Of a DNA stretch of 64,000 nt, positions 19,788 through 27,298 are shown one piece after another. Each line of letters opens with the position of its first letter. The first letter of the stretch is position 1. Source of the stretch: Phyllobacterium trifolii. GTDB taxonomy: Bacteria; Pseudomonadota; Alphaproteobacteria; Rhizobiales; Rhizobiaceae. The position numbers and the translations under genes were made by a program. The stretch covers positions 186,001-250,000 of the forward strand of contig NZ_JACHXN010000003.1 of the NCBI RefSeq assembly GCF_014192095.1. The letters run 5' to 3'. Under the pieces are notes generated by a model that was not told the origin of the DNA, made no database searches, and saw only the letters and a list, made by a program, of their open reading frames with translations.

Positions 19788-22064
19788 ATGGATAGACGCG
19801 ATTTCATCAAGATGCTTGGCATTGCCGGCACCAGCGCCACAGCCTATGCGGCTTGTTCTGCCTATATGCAGGAGGCGCTGGCACAATCCACAACGATCGA
19901 GGACTTGCTGACCAGCGCTGCCGAGTGCCCGGGCGGTAAGCTTGCCGACATCGAGCATGTGGTGATCCTGATGCAGGAAAACCGTTCCTTCGATCATTAT
20001 TTCGGGACGCTGCGCGGCGTGCGCGGCTTTGGCGATCCGCGGCCCTTGCGGTTACGCAACGGCAAACCGGTCTGGGAACAATCGGATGGCGCAAGACCTT
20101 ACCGCCTGCCCAAGACGCAAGCCCATGAATCGGGCATCGACGGGGAAAAGATCCCGGCTAATAGCGCGGGGAGCGTCTTCCTCGAGGATCCGGCGCATGA
20201 TTATGGCACCGGCCTTGATGCCTGGAACGGCGGTTTGATGGATAAGTGGAAGGAAAAAAAGGGATACGTGGCCCTTTCTCACTACACCGAGCAGGACATC
20301 CCCCTGTTTTTCAAACTCGCGCGAAGCTTTACTTTGTGCGACGCCTATTTCTGCTCGCATAATGGCGCCACCGACCCTAACCGGAGCTTCATGTTTACCG
20401 GTACCTGCATGGGCAGGACCGCCAATAGTTATTTCAGTGGCGCCAAGGATCCCGCCTGGGTTGACTGGAAATCCTATCCTGAGAAGCTCGAGGAACTCGG
20501 AATCGAGTGGAAATTCTATCAGGACGGTTTGACCTGGACGGACGATGCCTTTGCCGGAAATTACGGCGACAACACACTTGAATATTTCAAGCGGTACCGG
20601 ACCAATGGAACCTCGATCTACGAGAAGAACCAGAGTGTCAATTCGGTCCTTCGGACCGATGCCAGCAAACCATCGCAGTTCGAACAGGACATCCTCGACA
20701 ATAAACTGCCAGAGGTGTCGTGGATCGTAGCTCCGGAGGCGTTTACCGAACATCCGAAATATCCTCCGCATTTCGGCGAGTATTATATCCATGAAATATT
20801 GCGCGCCTTCGCGGCCAACAAGAAGGTTTGGCATAAGACGCTATTCCTGATCAACTACGATGAGAATGGCGGGTTTTTCGACCATGTTCTGCCACCCACG
20901 CCGCCTCTGGACAGCGGTCATGGCAAGACATCGCCCGGTATCACACTAACGCTAAAAGGCACGGTCAACTCTGAAACGTCGATCCAGCGCGCCGATCCGA
21001 TAGGGATGGGACCCCGCGTGCCAATGCTCGTCATCTCGCCCTGGAGTGCCGGCGGCCGGGTCAATACGGAGACTTTCGACCATACGTCTGTCATTCGCTT
21101 TCTCGACAAATGGCTGATTGCCCGGGGCAAGCAAGCCGCGGAGGCGCCGGCCTTTTCCACCATCTCCTCCTGGCGCCAGGCCATTGCCGGCGATCTGACC
21201 AGCACATTCGATTTTCGCCGGACGCGGACCGAAGGACTCGACAAACTCATTGCGCCCGGTGAAAAAGCGATGATGCTTACGGAGGCCAACCGAACAAGTG
21301 CAAGGGCGGCGGCGGCTGAGGGTGCTCATTTCACACCGGGGATTGCCGACGTAAAGGCCGACGCTCATGCGGGCAAGCCGATCGGCAGCAAACAGGATCA
21401 AACACGCTGCGAAATCCTTCCTATTGGCTATGATTTTCAGGTCTATTTCCGCTTCGGCACGCACAGTGACGGCAAGAAGCGGGTCGAATGGGTGATCCGC
21501 AATAGAGGGCCTCTCGGGGCGGCATTTTATGTAACCCCCTATTCGAGGACGGATGCGCCATCCTGGTACTACAGCGTCGAAGGCGTGAAATCTGGCGGAG
21601 GGCCCATCGAAGTCACGGACTATGCCCAGATTGCAAATGGCGTCTACGCGCACGCCATCCACGGCCCCAACGGCTATCTGTTCGAGTTTTTCGGAAACTC
21701 GCTGGACACGCAGCAAACGCAGCTCCCGAACATCATGGAGATGAAATCGGCGGATGACGGCAAGAAGCTGCAGATAGTCTTTGAGAAATGGCAAACGGCG
21801 AGCGGCAAGCTGAAACTGATCGATGCCTATTCGGGTACCGAACAGGTGATCGACAAGGCGAAGGAAGTCAGTGGAACGACGACGGTCGAGATCGCGACAA
21901 AGGATGGCTGGTACGACGTGGCCGTTGTCGATGGCGTCAACGCCAATAATTTTCTGCGCCGCTATGCCGGACATCTGGAAAACGGCAAGATCGGCAAGAG
22001 CGATCCGGCCATCGGCCTGGAATACGATCCGTTGAAGCGGGCATATATCGGTATGGTGGCGTAG
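19788..22064 (+). CDS. Tat-exported phospholipase C family phosphoesterase (intact copy)
   Basis: A 758-residue protein of the bacterial phosphocholine-type phospholipase C/acid phosphatase family. ATG 19788 is chosen because it places the twin-arginine motif DRRDFIKMLGIAGTSATAYA at the very N-terminus; the open frame upstream is AT-rich filler. Landmarks are LMQENRSFDHYFGTLRGVRG, then HNGATDPNRSFMFTG, LFLINYDENGGFFDHVLPP, and the C-terminal beta domains with FLRRYAGHLENGKIGKSDPA. It should cleave the headgroup from phospholipids in the periplasm or outside. It is a close paralogue of the broken copy at 16032 but lacks that copy's large insertion. Confidence 0.9.
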   Translation: MDRRDFIKMLGIAGTSATAYAACSAYMQEALAQSTTIEDLLTSAAECPGGKLADIEHVVILMQENRSFDHYFGTLRGVRGFGDPRPLRLRNGKPVWEQSDGARPYRLPKTQAHESGIDGEKIPANSAGSVFLEDPAHDYGTGLDAWNGGLMDKWKEKKGYVALSHYTEQDIPLFFKLARSFTLCDAYFCSHNGATDPNRSFMFTGTCMGRTANSYFSGAKDPAWVDWKSYPEKLEELGIEWKFYQDGLTWTDDAFAGNYGDNTLEYFKRYRTNGTSIYEKNQSVNSVLRTDASKPSQFEQDILDNKLPEVSWIVAPEAFTEHPKYPPHFGEYYIHEILRAFAANKKVWHKTLFLINYDENGGFFDHVLPPTPPLDSGHGKTSPGITLTLKGTVNSETSIQRADPIGMGPRVPMLVISPWSAGGRVNTETFDHTSVIRFLDKWLIARGKQAAEAPAFSTISSWRQAIAGDLTSTFDFRRTRTEGLDKLIAPGEKAMMLTEANRTSARAAAAEGAHFTPGIADVKADAHAGKPIGSKQDQTRCEILPIGYDFQVYFRFGTHSDGKKRVEWVIRNRGPLGAAFYVTPYSRTDAPSWYYSVEGVKSGGGPIEVTDYAQIANGVYAHAIHGPNGYLFEFFGNSLDTQQTQLPNIMEMKSADDGKKLQIVFEKWQTASGKLKLIDAYSGTEQVIDKAKEVSGTTTVEIATKDGWYDVAVVDGVNANNFLRRYAGHLENGKIGKSDPAIGLEYDPLKRAYIGMVA

Positions 22065-22083
22065 GAAGTTCGGAACGACTGCA

Positions 22084-22114
22084 GGTGTGTGGTGCGCTTG
22101 TCGAACCACACACC
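22084..22114. repeat. Half copy of the 130-145 bp inverted-repeat element
   Basis: GTGGTGCGCTTGTCGAACCA resembles one arm of the elements at 31111, 32175 and 54009 (GGTGAGCTTGTCGAACCACG), with changes that make this half self-complementary (GTGTGGT/ACCACAC). It follows the phospholipase C stop by 19 nt. Confidence 0.5.
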
Positions 22115-22192
22115 GCCACCGGAAGTTCAAATGCTTGTCTCGGCGTGAAATTGCGATTAGCTGTGGCGCAGTCACCAGCAATCAGGAATCTC

Positions 22193-22990
22193 ATGCGACC
22201 GCACATTCGACGCCGCCGATCGATTTCCGCCAGATGGTCGGTACGCATTGCGTTTCTTGGCCTCATTCTGTTTGTTCTTTCGGGACTTGGCCATCGGTTC
22301 GAACGCATCGAAACGCCGGAGTTTCTCTGGCTGCTTGCCATTGTTGCTGGCCTCGCGCTGCTGGCGCTGTTGCTCAGTCTCAAGGGTTTCACCAGTGTCT
22401 GGCGCCGGGGCGATATGGGCTTTCCCAGTGCCTTTTGGGGTATGGTGATCGCGTTTGTGGTGCTGGCACCCTTTGCCACGACGCTCTATCAGGCGTTGAT
22501 GCTGCCGAGGATCTACGACATTTCGACCGATATCACCGATCCGCCCGAACTGTTTGCCGCCGGGCAAAGGACAGAGCGTATGAACCCCGTCGTGAATGAC
22601 GAGGACAGCCGCGCGCTTCAATCCAGCGCCTACCCGCAGGTGACAGGCCGCCGCTATGATGGCTCGCCTGATCGTATTCTGACCGCAATCAACAAGGTCA
22701 TTGCGGCTAATGGCTGGACGGTTGTTGCCCAAAAAGGCGAGCCGGGCGTTGATGAGGAGATCCTGCTCGAAGTGGTGGCGCGAACCTTTTTGCTCGGTTT
22801 CACCAGCGATGCGGTTATCCGGCTTTCCGACGAGGGCGAGACAACCTATGTCGATATGCGCTCGGTCTCCCGCTACGGCATCCATGATCTCGGCGAGAAT
22901 GCCGACCGCATCATTGCCTTCATGGCGGCGCTCGATGCGGAAGTGCAGAGCGCCCAGCCGGAAGAAGAAACGACCGAGCCGGCGCAGTGA
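22193..22990 (+). CDS. DUF1499 domain membrane protein
   Basis: A 265-residue protein. Start ATG 22193 has AGGA 5 nt upstream, and the protein begins MRPHIRRRRSISARWSVRIA. Three hydrophobic segments occupy the first ~115 residues. A DUF1499 domain follows, recognisable by IYDISTDITDPPELF and the later DAVIRLSDEGETTYVDMRS. DUF1499 proteins are common in alphaproteobacteria and have no proven function. An envelope role is inferred from topology. It stands alone and is convergent with the MBL hydrolase gene. Confidence 0.8.
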   Translation: MRPHIRRRRSISARWSVRIAFLGLILFVLSGLGHRFERIETPEFLWLLAIVAGLALLALLLSLKGFTSVWRRGDMGFPSAFWGMVIAFVVLAPFATTLYQALMLPRIYDISTDITDPPELFAAGQRTERMNPVVNDEDSRALQSSAYPQVTGRRYDGSPDRILTAINKVIAANGWTVVAQKGEPGVDEEILLEVVARTFLLGFTSDAVIRLSDEGETTYVDMRSVSRYGIHDLGENADRIIAFMAALDAEVQSAQPEEETTEPAQ

Positions 22991-23013
22991 TATTTGCTTA
23001 CAATGACAATTAA

Positions 23014-23913
23014 TTACCAATAAACGCCATCGATCGCCGGGCTGCCTTCGGTCTGCACGAGGCCCCGCGCGACCATATCCTCAAGATGCGCCAGCACCGA
23101 CAAAGCCGCCGCGCCGTGCAAGCGCGGATCGGTCTCGCGGTAGATGACCGTGACCATAGCAGGAATGGTGCGGTCTCCGGCGCGCACCCGTTCCAGAATT
23201 GCGCGCTCGCGCATTTTCCTGTGCGCTTTCAGGCCACGCATGAAGGTTTTCGGATTGGTAACCGGGCCGCCGTGGCCAGGAAAGTAGACGCGGTCATGCC
23301 GTGCGAGCAGCCGGTCCAGCGACGCCATATAGTCGGACATCGAGCCATCAGGCGGCGCGACGATGGACGTTGCCCAGGCCATGACGTGATCTGCGGAAAA
23401 CAGGATATCCGTACCTTCGAGCGCGAAGACGACGTGGTTTGCCGTGTGGCCGGGAGTATGGATGCTCCGAAGCGCCCAGCCATCGCCCTCGATGATGGAA
23501 TCGTCTGGCGCCATAATGTCCGGCATGAACTCCGTGTCGCCGCTCGCATCGAGAAAGTTGATCTCTCCCGTGTGCAACGGGCGGGAGGGGCGGTGCGGTC
23601 CTTCCGCCACCAGAATCGCGCCGAGTTCATCCTTCAACACGCTTGCCAGGGGCGAATGATCGCGGTGCGTGTGGCTGACGAAAATATGGCTGACCGGGCG
23701 TCCGGCTATGGCACGCAGGAGCGTCGCCTTGTGCGCTTCGTCGATGGGACCTGGATCGATCAGCGCCAGGGTATCTTTGCCGATCAGGTAGGAGTTCGTG
23801 CCGTGAAAGGTAAAGGGGCTCGGATTGTTGACGGTGATACGCTGTATATTCGGCGCAATATCGATGGCTTCGCCATAATGCGGCGCAAATACCTTGTCGA
23901 AAACGAGGTTCAT
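23014..23913 (-). CDS. MBL-fold metallo-hydrolase (LACTB2-like)
   Basis: A 299-residue metallo-beta-lactamase-fold hydrolase. The zinc motif is H81-T-H-R-D-H86 (VSHTHRDHSPLA), with later ligands in HTPGHTANHV, FSADHVM and FPGHGGPV. A C-terminal winged region (HRKMRERAILERV) is typical of the LACTB2/RNase-like or glyoxalase-II-like subgroup found in rhizobia and Brucella. The start used is the ATG giving MNLVFDKVFAPHYGEA, which matches how such proteins usually begin. A longer start at 23979 exists but has no good ribosome site. The substrate is unknown. Confidence 0.85.
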   Translation of the reverse strand: MNLVFDKVFAPHYGEAIDIAPNIQRITVNNPSPFTFHGTNSYLIGKDTLALIDPGPIDEAHKATLLRAIAGRPVSHIFVSHTHRDHSPLASVLKDELGAILVAEGPHRPSRPLHTGEINFLDASGDTEFMPDIMAPDDSIIEGDGWALRSIHTPGHTANHVVFALEGTDILFSADHVMAWATSIVAPPDGSMSDYMASLDRLLARHDRVYFPGHGGPVTNPKTFMRGLKAHRKMRERAILERVRAGDRTIPAMVTVIYRETDPRLHGAAALSVLAHLEDMVARGLVQTEGSPAIDGVYW

Positions 23914-24047
23914 TGATCGGGATTTACCTTTTGTGCGGCTTTCGACGTATTGCCGTGCGGCATGATCCTCAATATACATTTTTCATGAAATGGTGAAAGC
24001 TTGAGGCGTGAATTTGTAGGGTTCACGACCTTCCGGAGGATAAGAAC

Positions 24048-24635
24048 ATGATTGCTGCCCAGACTCGTTCTCTTGCCGAGACGTTCCAGCCGGAAGGCCA
24101 GCTCGCCAAAGCCGTGTGGTTTGTTTCGCTCGCCCTCGTCGGCACTGCGTTGATGACGCTTGCCGCCAAGACCAAGGTTGACATGGTCTTTGTCAACGTG
24201 ACGATGCAGACGTTTGCGGTGTTCGCGATATCGGCGGCTTATGGTTCGCGGCTTGCCGTTGCGACGATGGCGCTTTACCTGCTCGAGGGTGCGCTCGGCA
24301 TGCCGGTATTCACCGGAACACCGGAAAAGGGCATCGGGCTCGCCTATATGGTCGGCCCGACAGGCGGCTATCTCCTGTCCTATATCGCTGCCGCCTGGAT
24401 CGTCGGCCGCGCTGCCGACAACGGCTTTACCCGCAATCCGATTGTCCTTGGCCTCGCCATGCTGGCCGCCGAGGTGACTATTCTCGGCATGGGCTTCCTG
24501 TGGATGGCCTATCTCTTCGGCTCCGAAAAGGCGCTCGCCTATGGCGTTGGCGTTTTCATCGTCGGCGATATGCTGAAGCTTGCACTGGCCGCCGCGATCG
24601 TTCCGGCTGTGGGATCCCTGCTCAAGCGCCGGTGA
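24048..24635 (+). CDS. bioY: Biotin transporter BioY
   Basis: A 195-residue integral membrane S-component of the energy-coupling-factor biotin importer. About six hydrophobic helices are visible, with the BioY signature stretch LYLLEGALGMPVFTG followed by GPTGGYLLSYIAAAW. A strong ribosome site (CCGGAGGA) lies 9 nt before ATG. Some alphaproteobacterial BioY proteins work without the BioMN ATPase module, and none is adjacent here. It is divergent from the MBL gene, with a shared promoter region of about 130 nt. I looked for a BioR-type TTATMKATAA box and did not see one. Confidence 0.93.
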   Translation: MIAAQTRSLAETFQPEGQLAKAVWFVSLALVGTALMTLAAKTKVDMVFVNVTMQTFAVFAISAAYGSRLAVATMALYLLEGALGMPVFTGTPEKGIGLAYMVGPTGGYLLSYIAAAWIVGRAADNGFTRNPIVLGLAMLAAEVTILGMGFLWMAYLFGSEKALAYGVGVFIVGDMLKLALAAAIVPAVGSLLKRR

Positions 24636-24646
24636 TACCGGCGCTT
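24624..24646 (+). terminator. Terminator overlapping the bioY stop codon
   Basis: A perfect 10-bp stem AAGCGCCGGT/ACCGGCGCTT with a 3-nt loop contains part of the last codons and the TGA stop of bioY. T-rich sequence follows. A stem this close to the stop may be opened by the terminating ribosome. Confidence 0.65.
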
Positions 24647-24808
24647 CAGTTCGCTGTTTTCATTCTATGTTTTTTGTAATTTCCTGTTTTGATCGGTGTT
24701 CAAAATGAGCGAACGAAGCTGACTGCTACTTGGTTGAGTGGGGCATCTGTTGCACTTTATGCCGTTGGAGGATTGGCGCCGTTAACGTCCAGTATTTATA
24801 ATGAAAGG

Positions 24809-24834
24809 CCCCGACTGCGTTGATCGCAGCGGGG
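24809..24834. other. GC-rich leader hairpin before the small membrane protein gene
   Basis: CCCCGaCTGCG pairs with CGCAG/CGGGG (10 bp, one bulged A, 5-nt loop). It lies 72 nt upstream of the small membrane protein start, with no coding function visible. On the minus strand it is followed by CCTTTCATT, so it could be a minus-strand terminator or an attenuator for the purine operon. Confidence 0.4.
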
Positions 24835-24905
24835 GCGAGTATTTGTATTATAGCGGCCATTGCACTACATTGGATTGCAAGACAGACGCTGAAAGGGTTA
24901 AAACC

Positions 24906-25031
24906 GTGACATTGGAACAGTTTATGCTCTTTATGATTATGCCAGTAGGCGGGCTCCTGATGGGTGCCTTTGCGTTGTTTATTACGCGCAAGGATCGCTC
25001 GGACAATAATAAGCCGCGCCACTCCCACTGA
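24906..25031 (+). CDS. Small single-pass membrane protein, 41 residues
   Basis: GTG start with AAAGGG about 9 nt upstream. The product begins MTLEQFMLFMIMPVGGLLMG, forming one transmembrane helix, and ends with a basic, His-rich tail (RKDRSDNNKPRHSH) presumably in the cytoplasm. The longer open frame from 24801 has an N-terminus that looks non-coding. The stop lies 12 nt before the puuE start, so the two are likely translationally coupled. I do not recognise a family. Its fixed position at the head of a purine-degradation cluster suggests a helper role there, but that is inference. Confidence 0.55.
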   Translation: MTLEQFMLFMIMPVGGLLMGAFALFITRKDRSDNNKPRHSH

Positions 25032-25043
25032 TAAGTACGTTCC

Positions 25044-25952
25044 TTGGCAGACTATCCTCGCAATCTGATTGGCTATGGTCGTAATCCGCCTGATCCGAAA
25101 TGGCCGGGTGGCGCGAAACTCGCCGTGCAATTCGTTGTCAACTACGAAGAGGGCGGAGAGAGCTCGATCCTCGACAATGATCGGGCATCCGAGTGCCTGC
25201 TGTCGGAGATAGTCGGGGCGCAACCCTGGCCGGGCCAGCGCAATCTCAACATGGAATCGATCTATGAATATGGGTCACGCGCCGGTTTCTGGCGGCTGTG
25301 GCGCATGTTCACGCGCCGTAATCTGCCGGTGACAGTCTACGGCGTGACACTCGCCATGGCGCGCAATCCTGAAGCGGTTGCAGCCATGAAAGAAGCTGAT
25401 TGGGAGATCGCCAGCCATGGCCTGCGCTGGCTTGAATATAAGGATTTCCCCGAAGAGCTCGAGCGCCAGCATATTCACGAGGCTGTGCGCTTGCACACGG
25501 AAATCACCGGATCGCGGCCCCTCGGGATCTATCAGGGCAAGCCTTCCGATAACACGCTGAAGATTGTCATGGAGGAGGGCGGGTTTGTCTATTCCGCCGA
25601 TAGCTATGCCGACGAACTGCCTTACTGGGTGCAAGGTCCGAAGGGACCGCACCTGATCGTGCCCTATACACTCGACGCCAATGACATGCGCTTTGCAACG
25701 CCGCAGGGCTTCAACTCCGGCGATCAGTTCTTCACTTATCTGAAAGATACGTTCGATTGCCTGCTGCGCGAGGGCAAGGACGGCGCGCCAAAGATGATGT
25801 CGGTGGGGTTGCATTGCCGGTTGGTGGGGCGCCCGGGACGGGCGGCGGCGCTGGAGCGGTTTCTCGATTACATCCAGCACCACGAGGATGTGTGGATCAC
25901 ACGCCGCATAGATATTGCAAGGCACTGGCATGAAAATCACCGAGACCTTTGA
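25044..25952 (+). CDS. puuE: Allantoinase PuuE (polysaccharide-deacetylase-like)
   Basis: A 302-residue cofactor-light allantoinase of the polysaccharide deacetylase superfamily, converting allantoin to allantoate in purine breakdown. The N-terminal block YPRNLIGYGRNPPDPKWPGG and VQFVVNYEEGGE are diagnostic, followed by SHGLRWLEY and KMMSVGLHCRLVGRPGR. TTG at 25044 is the only possible start, because an in-frame TAA lies at 25032. It sits immediately after the small membrane protein gene and before allA, and heads the purine pathway genes that continue to 32155. The assignment is strong from both sequence and neighbourhood. Confidence 0.93.
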   Translation: MADYPRNLIGYGRNPPDPKWPGGAKLAVQFVVNYEEGGESSILDNDRASECLLSEIVGAQPWPGQRNLNMESIYEYGSRAGFWRLWRMFTRRNLPVTVYGVTLAMARNPEAVAAMKEADWEIASHGLRWLEYKDFPEELERQHIHEAVRLHTEITGSRPLGIYQGKPSDNTLKIVMEEGGFVYSADSYADELPYWVQGPKGPHLIVPYTLDANDMRFATPQGFNSGDQFFTYLKDTFDCLLREGKDGAPKMMSVGLHCRLVGRPGRAAALERFLDYIQHHEDVWITRRIDIARHWHENHRDL

Positions 25953-25983
25953 CAAAACCACCCTGATGGCCATCTGATGCGAC

Positions 25984-26049
25984 TTTTCTGCGCTTCCGGT
26001 GCTCATGGACCCAAAAGTCCACTGCGCTCCGGTTCTCGAAAATCACACC
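25984..26049. repeat. Intergenic hairpin repeat, copy 1
   Basis: Contains GTGCTCATGGACcc..AAGTCCACTGCGC, a short dyad flanked by CTTCCGGT and CTCCGGT. The same 65-nt block recurs at 42632 with a few changes. It lies between puuE and allA and does not obviously encode anything. Confidence 0.65.
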
Positions 26050-26089
26050 AACTGACCTATCACGCTGAATTTTTCGCAAGGTCTCCACG

Positions 26090-26590
26090 ATGGAAATTCT
26101 CATTCTCAATGTCCGACCACTAACCAAGCCAGCGTTTGCGCGGTTCGGCGATGTGATCGAGACAGAAGGCGCTGAATTGCGCCTGATCAATGGAGGCACG
26201 ACAGAGCGCTACCACGATCTCGCCGATGTCGACGTGACGGGCGAGGGCGCGCGGGTGCTGATCAATATCTTCCGGGGCAAGTCCTTCGCGCTGCCTGTCG
26301 ATATCAGCATGCTGGAACGTCATCCACTTGGCAGCCAGGCATTCATACCGCTGCAGAATCGGCCATTTCTGGTTGTGGTGGCTGAGGACGACGGCGGTAA
26401 GCCGGGAATGCCTGCCGCCTTTCTGTGCCAGGGCAATCAGGGCGTCAACTACGCCCGCAATGCCTGGCATCACCCTCTGATTTCACTGGACGAAACGTCG
26501 GATTTTCTCGTCGTTGATCGTGGTGGCAGAGGTGATAATCTCGAAGAGTATTTCTTTGACAATGTGATCTACAGGATTGAGAAACTCTAG
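26090..26590 (+). CDS. allA: Ureidoglycolate lyase AllA
   Basis: A 166-residue cupin-fold enzyme cleaving ureidoglycolate to glyoxylate and urea. Family blocks are [27 protein letters not shown], the cupin segment [15 protein letters not shown], and [15 protein letters not shown] near the C-terminus. It follows puuE in the same direction after a 137-nt spacer filled mostly by a repeat element. With the xanthine dehydrogenase and uraD/uraH genes downstream it completes a route from hypoxanthine/xanthine to glyoxylate, apart from urate oxidase and allantoicase, which are not in this window. Confidence 0.92.
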   Translation: MEILILNVRPLTKPAFARFGDVIETEGAELRLINGGTTERYHDLADVDVTGEGARVLINIFRGKSFALPVDISMLERHPLGSQAFIPLQNRPFLVVVAEDDGGKPGMPAAFLCQGNQGVNYARNAWHHPLISLDETSDFLVVDRGGRGDNLEEYFFDNVIYRIEKL

Positions 26591-26592
26591 GT

Positions 26593-27126
26593 CTATGCAG
26601 TTTGATCGTCTCGTCCGGCAAAGAAAATTGCAAATCCAACCAGAATAAGACTGAGTGCGCTGAACGCGGTTCGCAAACTATTCCACCAGGTCCAGGGATC
26701 GGAATAATCGGTCCATATTTTCTCCGGCTGCGAGGCAGTCGAGAGATTCACTCCGGCAAGTTCATTGTTCATGGGGACATTGACCGCGAAGGTCGGCACG
26801 AATGCTCCAACAATGTATATAGCTGCGGCCGCCAACATGGCGAGGCCGGCGCGTTTGCGTCCCAGCATCAGAAAGACGGCGCCAGCGGTAATCCCGGCGA
26901 CAGGCGTTCCAAAGAATGCCGGAGCAAACATGGCGTTGCGAACCGTCGCATTGATTCCCTGCATGGCGACAATTGCACTTTGGGGAGCGATGGCATCAAG
27001 ACCCCGCATCACGGAAACGGAATAGGCGTAAAAAAAGCCGGTGATTGCTCCGGTGAGCACAAGCGTCGTTGCGGACAGGAGAAAAGCAATGGATATCCAT
27101 GATGACCTGTTCTTGGGGTGCGTCAT
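26593..27126 (-). CDS. DUF1772 family membrane protein
   Basis: A 177-residue protein with four transmembrane helices of the DUF1772 (anthrone-oxygenase-like) family. The first helix carries GAITGFFYAYSVSVMRGLD. The extracytoplasmic loop with FAVNVPMNNELAG is the conserved core, followed by WNSLRTAFSALS. No function is established for bacterial members. It is on the opposite strand inside the purine catabolism cluster, with its stop only 3 nt from the allA stop, so it is convergent with allA and divergent from xdhA. It may be a later arrival in the cluster. Confidence 0.82.
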   Translation of the reverse strand: MTHPKNRSSWISIAFLLSATTLVLTGAITGFFYAYSVSVMRGLDAIAPQSAIVAMQGINATVRNAMFAPAFFGTPVAGITAGAVFLMLGRKRAGLAMLAAAAIYIVGAFVPTFAVNVPMNNELAGVNLSTASQPEKIWTDYSDPWTWWNSLRTAFSALSLILVGFAIFFAGRDDQTA

Positions 27127-27298
27127 GAAAGCTCGCGAGCGCGTTGACCGGAAGGTCGAAATCTATGCAACCACCATAAGCGAAATCCGCCTGAAAATTC
27201 AAATAGAATAATTGCTGGCCGAGACGGATAGACAACATTGCCGCCTCCCGTTCGTCCTCCCCCTTGACGCCCAAGCCCAGCCGGTTGAAGCTGGCAAC

